Part shown: positions 54,164 to 64,000 of the stretch, one piece after another
How the letters are laid out: each line of letters opens with the position of its first letter
How positions within the stretch are numbered: the stretch's first letter is position 1
Assembly (NCBI GenBank): GCA_933228675.1
Contig: OW121742.1
Span: 128,255,983 to 128,319,982, forward strand
Direction of reading: 5' to 3'
DNA: 64,000 nucleotides
Origin: Stomorhina lunata
Taxonomy: Eukaryota > Arthropoda > Insecta > Diptera > Rhiniidae
Translations under genes and position numbers: made by a program
The notes under the pieces: generated by a model
The model's database searches: none
Told to the model about the DNA's origin: nothing
What the model saw: the letters and a program-made list of their open reading frames with translations, nothing else

Positions 54164-54960
54164 TTTATTAACTATAAATTTTATTGTGGAAAAAAAGTAC
54201 TTGAAATTATTTATAGCTCCCTTAGCTCTTAGTAATTTGATAAGTTAACAATTTTTAAACAAAAATATTAAAGAGCTTAATTTGTTTGAAGTGATAAAGA
54301 AATATTTAACGAAGTCAATCCATAATTGTATTAAATATTATAAAAATTCGGAAGTTTACTATAGTTATAACTTGATTCGAAATAAAACTTGTATATATGT
54401 ATGTACTTCAATCGAAAGTACTAATTGACGTTAGAAATTCGGCCTATTTATTTTCTGCCGTAACGATAATGTTGATTTGCTAAATGCTGAGAGGAATAAA
54501 ATACTGGATTGATTGATCATATAGATAAAGAAATGACTTTCATATTTCGATTGTTCAAGAAATAAGTTAAACAACTTTTTAATACTTTTTTCGGTTAGTT
54601 GAAGTATTTATGTACATCATAACCCGAAAATCTTTTGGATAAAAAATAATTGAGTTCCAAGACCATTGTTCCCAGAATAACTCTCATCAAGTTGGAGAAT
54701 CAACTTCAGATTTTCTTTGATCTTTTTTTTTTTGATAATTTTTAACATTGTGGTTAGTCATTTTTACGTTTAACTACACCAATGTCGGAATAAAGTCCTA
54801 CAGCTCGGTATTTTTCACGACGACCCACAAAGAATAACTTCATAGGGTTGATCAAGTTGCCATGTAGGGAAAATTCCCTTTTACTCAATACAAAGTAGTA
54901 CCTGTGTGTTAGTATGTATTGAAAACCGTTACCGCTGATCTTTTCTCAACTGTAAAAGAT
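54164..54960. other. Intergenic sequence, no gene seen
   Basis: AT-rich sequence without a supportable feature. Confidence 0.5.
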
Positions 54961-55454
54961 TACACTGTGCTAGTTGACCTAGTGGTAAGATAATTCGAGT
55001 TCGCTGAATTCAATGGTGCTAACCATTTTTTAGGTTAGCTCTAGTTTTCGAGATATAGCATTATTTAAAAATGGAATATTCGCGTAACTCGAAAACTGTT
55101 TATTTGTTGAACTAAGTAAAAAAACCGAAATTCTTCAATAAAATTATATTTCAGAAACACAAATTATTTTTTTTTAATCCGAGCAGTCGTTATGTACCAA
55201 ATTTTATTTGTTTGCAAAAAAAATATTTTTGGAAATGAAAATTTTTGTGATTTTTCAAAAAAAAAAAAAATATTTTTTTGCAAACAAAAAAAATTATTTT
55301 TATGTTATGCGAACATTTATTGCACACCTCGTTAATTTTTATAATGATATATCTCGAAAACTAGAGCTAATTAAATTCAGCGTACTCGATTTATCTTTAT
55401 ATACTAGGTCTCCCTTTTGTCGGCGAAAAGGTTGCCAAAATCGAACACAGTGTA
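54961..55454. mobile_element. Long-TIR element family I
   Basis: About 490 bp with ends TACACTGTG...CACAGTGTA and arms of about 100 bp (left GTTCGCTGAATTCAATGG, AGCTCTAGTTTTCGAGATAT; right ATATCTCGAAAACTAGAGCT, AAATTCAGCGTACTCG). The centre has A/T runs. No transposase is encoded. TA at both borders would fit a mariner-like target site. Confidence 0.7.
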
Positions 55455-58349
55455 ATCAGTAAAAGTAGACCACATATTATCGTTGAGAACTATAGCTTCT
55501 AGGTTGTTAAATAATTTGTTTACTCTGGTACTGCTGTGAATATAAAAACGACTTAAGTTTCAAAAGCAAACGTGAAAAGTCTTCGAAAATTATCACGAGG
55601 GATCTCGTAGAAAAGGACGTTCAAAACTTCGATGGAAAGACCAAGCAGAAGAACATTTTTCAAAGTTCAGCCGACGAAATTGCATAATATAAGCACAAGA
55701 TCGAGACTCATGAAATTCTAAAACAGGGTTGACCAAAAGTTTCTTATGAAAGAGCAAACACCAATACATTTTAAAAGAAACCCAAATTTGTATTCAATAT
55801 TTATTGTTGTAAAAACTAAAACATACAAAAAAAAAAAAAAAATAACGAAAAAGCAATATCAATCGCTGTCGTCAATGCTTACGAGCAAACCATACGAAAG
55901 TGTTGTTGCTTTTCACTTGCTTTTATACAATGAAGAACAACAAAAATAATTATAAGACAAAAATGTTTGTGTAATGTGAGTATTGAAACACACAACCTAT
56001 CGCTAAACGCTTTTTCAAAAACAAATGAGTATTAAGCTCATAGAGCTTGGGCATCCTTGTTTTAAAATATGCTCTGACTTTGACCTAAACAGGTTGTAAA
56101 TATAGGCATTTTAAGTATGTAAGTCATTCCTTACTGAAACACTACTTTTAGAACAAAATCTTAAAATAAAATGAAATTATTAAGGTTTAAATAAACATTT
56201 TTCTGAAGAAATTATAACTCACAATGTCAAAAAAATAAAAGACTGGAAACAATTCTTTGATATCTTTGAATTTTATTTACTCTCGAACAAAATGATATTA
56301 TTTTAATATATAGGAAGTACGCCATCATCACAACAACTTCAAACATCACGCATCACAATAAACAGGAACTAACCTTGACATTTGCTTAAGTAAATTCTTT
56401 TGAATAAGATCTTTTTGTTGTTATTTTGCTGGTAGTAGTAGAAAGTAATTGTATAATTTATTATAATACTTAAAAAACATAAAACTTCCTGTTTGTTTTA
56501 CAAGGACACAAAATAAAAGAATGAAGAATGTGAACGCAAAAGAAGAACGTAGCAAAAAAAAAACTAAAATATTAATAATTTATAGCAGTCCTTAAAATTT
56601 TACACACACACATACACATACAAAATAATATTAAAATTAGATATCGTATTAGCAGTGGTATTTTTAATTATGTCTTTTTTGGATATGTGTGTATGTATGT
56701 ATTAATAATTTACATTTTATGTGACCCTGATTTTTGTAATTTTTTTCTGCACAAACTACCAAAAGGAAGCAGCTTTTTAAAATGAATACTTTCATATAAA
56801 TTCATATGCGAAATACTCAATCATTTAATGTTTAACAATATTCCATTAGTGGTCACCATCACTGGGGAATTTCAATTCATTCATTTATGCAAGACTTTTG
56901 TGCTGTTTTGTTGGCTGTAGTAATTTGTTCTTCATATGGTTAGAAATTTGTGGTTGTATGTATGAGTATTTATACATATTTATGTAGATGTATGTATGTG
57001 TATTTTAATTTTGTTTGAACATAGAAAGTTTAAGCTTTCAAACCTAAATACACACAATCAAGTTTATGTTGGAAGATTCTAACAATATTTTATATTTACT
57101 AGACCAACTAAACTAGGAGTCCTAAGCAAGTATTTTCCGCCTCTACCCTTAAGTCCATTCCCCTAATGCTTCTCTTCTGCTACCAGTTTGTTTTCCAATG
57201 ACTTTTTTTTTTCTTAGAACAATTTTTTCGTTAGAAGTTGGTCTTCTTATTTACTTCCGCTTGTTTGTTCAAAGCGGAAAATTAATTCCATCTTGGCTTG
57301 TTTCCGTTTATCTTGTAAAACACATTTTTTTCATGTTTCATCTTGTGTGTCTGTCTGTCTGTCTGTCTTTCTGTCTGTGTGTATGTGTGAGGATTTCCTC
57401 TCCTACAATTTGACTTGAACAGTTAGTAGTAGACTAACTGACTGACTGACTGACTAGTAAGCAGTTGTTTTTGTTTATTTTTATTATTTATTTTTTTTTT
57501 TTACTTTTTTTATATTTTATTTTACAACTAAAGTGTAAATAGAAGTAAATATTTTCTACAGCATCTTAGTAAAATGTATGTAGGTATATATGTATGTATT
57601 TGTTAGTGTAAGTACTTGATAGTAGTGTTGGTAAATGAAAGTACGAGTGGAGTTTATTATTTTGTTAGTCCTCATTTTCTTTTCATTTTCCTGGTATTTA
57701 TTTGTATTTGTTTGCATGTGTATTTAGTGTGTACTTATTTTCTTCTTCTAGATTTTCCTATTTTATTACTTACATACGTAAATATATTTGGTTTTCTTTT
57801 CGGGGTCTTCTTCTTGTTGGTTTAGAGCAATGCTCTAGGAGTCGTTTGGCAGTAGGTTGGTTGAGGAGTGTGTTTGTTTTTTTCTTTTTTTTTTTGCTTC
57901 AAGGCTGGAGGTCATTGCAAATGAAAATTAAGTAAAAGTGTTCCATTTAAACGAATTAAAAAATACTGTACATGACAGAACAAAATTACGTATTAGGGAC
58001 ATCAAAGAAGTTTTCCTTTTACCTAGTTTTCGCAAGCTTTTGCAAAAAAATTGATGATAAGCAAAAACTAATATCGCAAAAGTAAAAGAATTTAACTTCC
58101 ACCAAAGTCCTTAACGAAAACACATATCGCACTTGTTCAACAAGAGGGTATTAACTCAAAATTTTTAAATTTTCACTTTTTAGAAGAAATTGATGTGTAG
58201 TGGTTTTATCTACCCATTGTAAAAATCTGACATCATTTCCACTATAATTTCGCCAAAAACTACAGTTTTACCCCTTTTCTTTATATGAAAATAGTAGTAA
58301 AATAAAATAGTTTTTTGACTCTACTGAAAATTTTAAAATTTTGAGTTAA
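55455..58349. other. Intergenic sequence with simple repeats
   Basis: No gene is supportable. Simple repeats: a TCTGTCTGTCTG run at about 57349-57378, GACTGACTGACTGACT near 57430-57455, and TATGTATG tracts near 56690 and 56980. Confidence 0.55.
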
Positions 58350-58830
58350 TTTCTGAAAAATTTTCTATCGAAAATTTTTTTACTTTTTGAATCATATTTA
58401 CATCTCGGCAATTTTGTTATTTTTTGAGAACATTTTTTTATTAAAAAATTTCTATAGAAAATTTTTTTATCAAAATGTTTTCTATAGAAAATTTTTTTAT
58501 TAAAAAGTTTTCTATAGAAAATTTTTTTTATCAAAAAGTTTCCTATAGAAAATGTTTTTATCAAAAAGTTTTCTATAGAAAATTTTTTTATCAAAAAGTT
58601 TTTTATACAATATTTTTTAATCAAAAATTTTTCTATGGAAAATTATCTTATACAAAAATTTCTTATAGAAAAATTTTTTATCCAAAATTTTTTTATAGAA
58701 TTTTTTTTTCTCAAAATTTTTTCTATAGAAAAGTTTTTTATCAGATATTCTTCAATAGAAATTTTTTTATCAACAATTTTTTTAAAGAAATTTTTATTAT
58801 CAAACATTTTTCTACAGAAAAATATATATT
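58350..58830 (-). repeat. AT minisatellite array 3 (inverted)
   Basis: The same unit as arrays 1 and 2 in reverse orientation (TTTTCTATAGAAAATTTTTT, TATCAAAAAG), about 480 bp. It is followed on its right by the inverted flank (see next entry). Confidence 0.9.
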
Positions 58831-58930
58831 ATACTCATTTTCACGAGTTTCATTAATGATCGTGATATGTACGAAGATTACAAAAAGTCTTTGGCTTCTG
58901 GTGGTATAGGCCTGATTATAAGCATCCATT
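58831..58930 (-). repeat. Flank of minisatellite element, copy 3
   Basis: TACTCATTTTCACGAGTTTC, ATTAATGATCGTGATATG, GGCTTCTGGTGGTATAGG and CTGATTATAAGCATCC are the inverse of the bases at 24110-24255, so array 3 has the same companion sequence in the same relative position as arrays 1 and 2. Confidence 0.75.
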
Positions 58931-61573
58931 TCTCACAATAAAACGATTAAGCTAAATGTAATAAATAATCTAAAGTATAGTAATTTAAAAATTCGTTTTC
59001 ACTGGCTGGTCACACCAAAACATACATTTGGTCACTTTCGAACTTGCTAAAGATGTTCTTGTAGGTTTTTTTGTGTAATCTTTATTGTTTGCCTTGTATA
59101 CTTGTCCAAATAAGAAAAAAATACAGCGAAACACAGGAAGGAAATGACCAAGGGTTCCAGTGAGCCAGCATTTATAATCTATAGTCCTTAACTTCACTGG
59201 CTATCTTTCTAAATATTCACAGGCTAAGACAAGAGTTTAAAAGAAGAAACCCCCACTGTTTAAAAATTTATCTACAAAACTTTTTTTAAGATTTCCTTAG
59301 TTTAAAAACTTGAAATATTAATTTAAAAAATTAATTTTCATTTTGGCTCTTGTCGCATATAAATATTTTTGTGAAAGTGAAAAATGCCAGACGCAAAAAA
59401 AAACAAAACAAATAATGTAAAACAGCTAAAAAAATTTGTCTTGTATAATTAAAATATTTTGTTTTTACATTTTCCTGATTTTCATTAAAGTTAAACAAAT
59501 GCCACTGGCTTATGGAGAAAAATGATTCATATCAAGTTAGTTCAGCCAAGGAAATGTTTTTTCCTGTCTGTTTAATGCCATTTAATTGCTGTAAATTTCT
59601 TACAATAGCTACTTAAAAAATCTTGGCACATAATCTGAAAACCAACAAACATTGAATTTAAACCAAAACCTCCTCCCCGTTACGCCTTTACAAAACCACC
59701 TTAATAAAAAAAGAAAAACCTAATCTAACATACTCTCTCCCTCACATCTAAATACATACACATATCCCAGCAAAAAATTTTGAATGAATGAAATTTTTCT
59801 TATCTTCCTATTGCTTTCAATAAGATTTTTCATATGAATTACATATTAAACCTAAATTAAAAAACAAAAATGCACCCATTAAAAAAAAATTGTACAGAAT
59901 TTACGATGTCCTCTTAATTTGGCTTAAAGAAGCAAAAGCTTCACTTGCATGAGCTTAATTATTTGCTGGTATATTTTCTCTCTCCTACTCTTTACAAATA
60001 AGTTAGTAACTCGTAATTACCGCTAAAACAAATACATAATAATACTAAAACGAGATATTAATAGCAAGAAAAGTAACAGCAGTAACGGTAAATTCAATAC
60101 CAATACAAATAAACGAAATACAATCACACACATAATTAATACTAGTAAACAACACACATACTTATGTACATATGTATACATTAAGGTTTGTATTTTCATG
60201 TGAAAGAACAGCAGCTCAAGATCATGTGTTGGATAAAAGTACCGCAAACTTAATGGTTAATGTAGTATTAGAAGGGCTCAAAAAGAAGTGGTACCAATAA
60301 CAACCCGAAAATTAAGTTTTAAAAACTATTTTAATTTTTTCGGTATTTGTAAATCTGTGTTAATTAATAAAAATGTCTTAAGTCGAAATTTCGTGTTTTG
60401 ACATATTAAGGGCCTAAAAGGGTTAAGGGTTTTGTATAAAGAAGTTAAAATATAAATGCCTATAGCTTTGTTAATAATAACATTTTATACTTGAGATTTG
60501 GTTGAGTGATAGATCTTAAAGAAGATAATAAGAAGATATAAAAAAGCACTTACGTCAACTTTTCATTTATCATTTATTGCCACAGATTTACATATATATC
60601 TTTATTAGGGTTCACCTCATATTACGAAAGTGTGAAATTGAACCGTAACTCCCCCTAGAAATCTTCTTATAACATAAAAACATGATGTGCAATTTTTTTT
60701 TAAATTGCATAAGGTGAAAACGTGCAGCATCAGCCCACAAAGTGTTAAACTTTTTTGTATGGGAAAAAATGGGAGTATATTCGGTTTTGTCCAAATTTTA
60801 ACCACTAAGAATTAAATTATTAAAAAAATTTAATGGATTATAAAAGAGTACTTTAGTTCTCTTTTAAGTTTATTTTAAGTTGTTCAAATTTAAAACCCTA
60901 AAGGAGTTTCGGATTTATTGCAATTTTTTCCCGAAAATTCGTGTCATTAAGGACACGCCTAAGGATATGTACCCAAAAAATATACTTAAGGATAAATAAA
61001 TTTTAAAATAAGACATGATTTACAATTCTATGACCTGTAAGTACTAAATAGTTGAGTTTTGGCAAAATGTAACCGAATTTACGTAGTTTTTTTCTTTTTA
61101 GAAATTTATACTTGTTTTCTCAGACCGGTTTTAAAAATAATTGTTTAATTTTTTGAAATTTTGTTTAACAAATATTTCAAATAATAAATTTGCTTCCAGT
61201 ATCATAAAGCAAATAAATGGGAGGATAAATCCAAGAAAACTGAGGTCGATAACTTTAACCGATTCGCCGCACCTGCGATTTAAAATCTTAAAATTTCACG
61301 AAAATGTGATTTTTTGTAATCATTTGTACATACGCTTGTTAAATTGTACCAATGTTTAACATTAATAAAAGTAATACTGAATATTTTTTCTCAGACTGTA
61401 TAGATTACATGTGTATTGTTTCTTTCAACATTGAAAAAGTTAAACCTTATCTTCATCTTGGTCAAAGGTCAAAATTTGGATTTTTTTTAATTTACTATAG
61501 AAAAATGACGGAATATTAAGAATTTATTACCAAATTTTGTTAAAAATGCAAAAATATATGTATTTTTAATATA
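58931..61573. other. Intergenic sequence, no gene seen
   Basis: No gene, RNA or defined element recognised. The overlapping frames at 60612-60805 (minus) are not supported by any motif. Confidence 0.5.
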
Positions 61574-61785
61574 ATGTCTTTTTTATTAAAAAATATCTAT
61601 TAACCTTAAACAGACATGGGGACTAAAATGACCCAAATTTTTTTTCTTATGATCTTTGAATTATATTTCATTTTTTAATATATTCAAATTTTAAGTCATT
61701 TCATAGGCTCACTTTAGGGTAATTTTAGTCTCCATATCTGTTTAGGGTTAATATATGTGTATATATTTTTTAATAAAAAGTCTAA
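61574..61785. mobile_element. MITE family J
   Basis: About 210 bp. Outer inverted arms: TGTCTTTTTTATTAAAAAAT on the left and TTTTTTAATAAAAAGTCTA on the right. Inner arms: TTAACCTTAAACAGACATGG / CCATATCTGTTTAGGGTTAA with GGACTAAAATGACCC / GGGTAATTTTAGTC continuing the match. Non-coding. Confidence 0.7.
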
Positions 61786-62426
61786 AACTTGAAATTTTTT
61801 TAAATTTGATTTCAAAAAAGATCAAACTTTATTTTTGAAGAATGACTCGAAAGTATTTTTTTAATAATAAACGAGCCATTCTAATGCTCATATGTATTTC
61901 AAAATCTGTGTGTTTTATCTCTATACAATTACCTACATACATTCATGTACATGTATCTGCACTTACTATTTATCTTATACTCAAACACGTTTACTTTCGC
62001 AGGAGTTCTTAAGCTCGAAAAACTGCTTTTAAGACATTTCACGTTTTGTTGTTTTAGTTGCCAATTTCGCTGATGCCGTTGTTCTTACACTTCATATTCA
62101 TCTCGATTTTCATCTTCTAGTTGTTATTATCATGTGAAAATTCTCGTATGTTCTTCCTTTGATATTTGTTCATGTTCTCGTAATGAAAACGACAACACGA
62201 AAGATGGAAAACGAATTAGAAATCAATTTACCAGTTTTGTATTTGTATTTATATTTGTATTACGTTTTGTTCATTCTTTGCCAATACAAATAAAAGTCTC
62301 AAATTCATGTTTTATACGTGGGTGGGATGAAAAGTTACCAGGGCATAGATAGATTAAAGAATCTTTACATTTCAAAGGAATTTTAAATAAAATACTTATG
62401 CCACTTTTGGAATATTCTGAAAAATT

Positions 62427-62762
62427 TATGGCCTGTTCCACGATCTCGAAAGAATGCTTTCTTTCCTATCATATACGAAAGAAATTTGTTTTTCGTTTCA
62501 CTAACTTTATTTTATGCGAAAGATAAGTCGAAAAACAAGTCAAAAGAAAACGTATGTATTTTCATACAAATTTCTGTTTCACTATTTCGAACAAGTTACC
62601 AGCAATACGAAAGCAAATGTCAAAATGAGTCACTTGATATTTTGCTTTCAAATAGAAACGAATGAAAGGCTTCGAAATAGTGAAACCAAAATTAATTCGA
62701 ATACGAGTTACTCACTTTCTTTCGAGTAGATTTTCTTTCGAAATCGTGAAACAGGCTATTAA
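62427..62762. mobile_element. MITE family K
   Basis: About 330 bp with inverted ends GCCTGTTCCACGATCTCGAA and (right) TTCGAAATCGTGAAACAGGC. CGAAA/TTTCG motifs are repeated inside (ACGAAAGAAATTTGTTTTTC, GAAACGAATGAAAGGC). A possible TAT target duplication borders it. Non-coding. Confidence 0.7.
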
Positions 62763-63810
62763 ATTTTAATAAAAAGACTTAACTTAAAGTTAGAAGAAAT
62801 TAGGTTAAATTAAATGTTTGAAAAAAGGCTAATCCGTTTTACTAAAAACTCATGCTTAAAACTGATTGAAACTTGAGTAAAAAATATTAGCTTTAAATAC
62901 ATGATAGTAAATTTAAAGCTAATTATATAATATTTATTTTAAAATATTTATGCATGATTTTTTTTCAAGTTCACTTTCACTAATCCTTTCATTTCTTTAC
63001 CCTTTTGCAAAAAATCAAAAATTTTTCATTTGTGGTTTTAAGCGATTTTAATTGAATCACTCAAAAAAAAGCGAACATATTTTCCACCAAATACATTTTA
63101 CGGCGATCAAATAAATTGACAAGATAAAATTAATTGTTAATCCCAGTACTATTTTTTCAGTTGTGGTCATTATCTAAACCGTTGGATAATTGCGGCTGAT
63201 TAGATAACAATTTGCTGGCCTTAACGGGCAAATGCCATGAATTACAGATAGACGGACAGACAGATACACACATGCATAAATATACATGATTACAAATGGC
63301 ATATGTATGTATGAATGATGACATGGGGATACATTTAAACGAATATACATAATAACATACATATTTATATACTACATACCTATATTTTGTGATTTTGATT
63401 TAAAAGCTTTTGTTAGTGTATGTGCTTTTTGATGAACATATGTTGGTTGGTATTATGACACTAACATTGCTCTGTGTATATCTATATTTGGGTGAAGCTG
63501 TGTGTATGTGCATTCACTCATATGTGTAGGTATATGGGTTTAGGCCACACGGACGCATTGAAACATACATACACATCAACATTCATAAATTCATGTACTA
63601 ATTCGTTTTTCCTAAAAAAAGATAAAACTCAAATAGTTGCCCCCTCAAAATATAGAATTTTAAATGAAATCCTCTTAGAAAGATGTTTTAAAAATAATAC
63701 CAACATTCTTTGTTAATCGTTTAGAGCAAATGGCTAACAAAATATTAGTGATAGGAATCGTATATTAAAATTAGTTGGCTTAACAAATTTCCTATTTTTT
63801 TCCTGAGCCA
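62763..63810. other. Intergenic sequence with ATGTATGT tracts
   Basis: No gene supported. CATACATA/TATGTATG simple sequence near 63295-63380 and 63505-63590. Confidence 0.5.
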
Positions 63811-64000
63811 GTCTTGTATAAATACTATACATGCAATACTAAATTTTGCATTGAAATGTTGTTGGGTTCTGCGGTTGATTTTGATTGTGAAAGGATTTTA
63901 CAAATTGGCTTTCATCGACAGAAGAACAAGCTGAAAAAAGTGAACACTAAAACAGAAAAGTAAAACAACAAAAACAACAATTTGCAAACGAAACAAAAAA
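63811..64000 (+). promoter_or_regulatory. Possible promoter and 5' leader of a gene beyond the window
   Basis: TATAAATA at 63817-63824 is followed about 30 bp later by a possible initiator (TTGCATTG, about 63847). After it comes a purine-rich, stop-containing leader-like stretch (CGACAGAAGAACAAGCTG, AAACAACAAAAACAACAA) to the window end. The layout suits a fly transcription start; nothing coding is inside the window. Confidence 0.35.

Overview
The window is AT-rich nuclear DNA of a higher (schizophoran, probably calyptrate) fly. The evidence is a twisted-gastrulation gene, a small gene resembling the fly-specific mitotic inhibitor fruhstart/Z600, short GT-AG introns, and many dispersed fly-type repeats (SINEs, LINE fragments, Tc1/mariner remnants, MITEs). 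Host genes sit in two places: an early-embryo-type cluster on the minus strand at 26.0-28.7 kb (an unrecognised two-exon membrane/coiled-coil gene, tsg, and a Z600-like gene), and two plus-strand genes at 41.4-47.9 kb (MCRIP/FAM195 family, five exons) and 52.2-53.7 kb (Mpv17/PMP22 family, four exons). The remainder (1-26 kb, 54-64 kb and most introns) is intergenic or intronic sequence with decayed mobile elements.

The outstanding feature is a complete, apparently very young Ty3/Gypsy-type LTR retrotransposon at 29251-39705, in minus orientation. It has two 443-bp LTRs that I read as identical, a 4-bp target duplication (ATTG), a tRNA-Ser-like primer binding site, a polypurine tract, a gag gene with a coiled coil and five zinc knuckles, and a pol frame reached through a textbook -1 frameshift signal. 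The pol frame encodes protease, reverse transcriptase, RNase H and integrase. It then continues without a stop into a complete ubiquitin-specific protease (USP) domain of the USP2 type with all catalytic and zinc-binding residues present. In effect a mobile element has captured an intron-free host deubiquitinase as the C-terminus of its Gag-Pol polyprotein. About 2 kb of non-coding, A-rich sequence follows in place of env. That stretch includes 63 bp matching the 3' part of selenocysteine tRNA with its CCA end, in the orientation an extended primer binding site would have.

The retrotransposon inserted between two head-to-head copies of the Z600-like gene: an intact one on the left (28469-28732, minus) and a degraded one on the right (39963-40189, plus). 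Both retain homologous upstream DNA with CAGGTAA motifs, the binding site of the zygotic activator Zelda. The insertion therefore lies in the former shared upstream region of a divergent early-zygotic gene pair.

Other structure: a roughly 28-30-bp minisatellite (variants of GATAAAAAAATTTTCTATAG) occurs in large arrays at three loci (24.3-25.2, 49.4-51.2 and 58.35-58.8 kb), each time beside the same non-satellite flank, so the array seems to travel with a mobile element. At least seven types of terminal-inverted-repeat elements, three copies of a tRNA-derived SINE and several longer dispersed repeats make up much of the rest.
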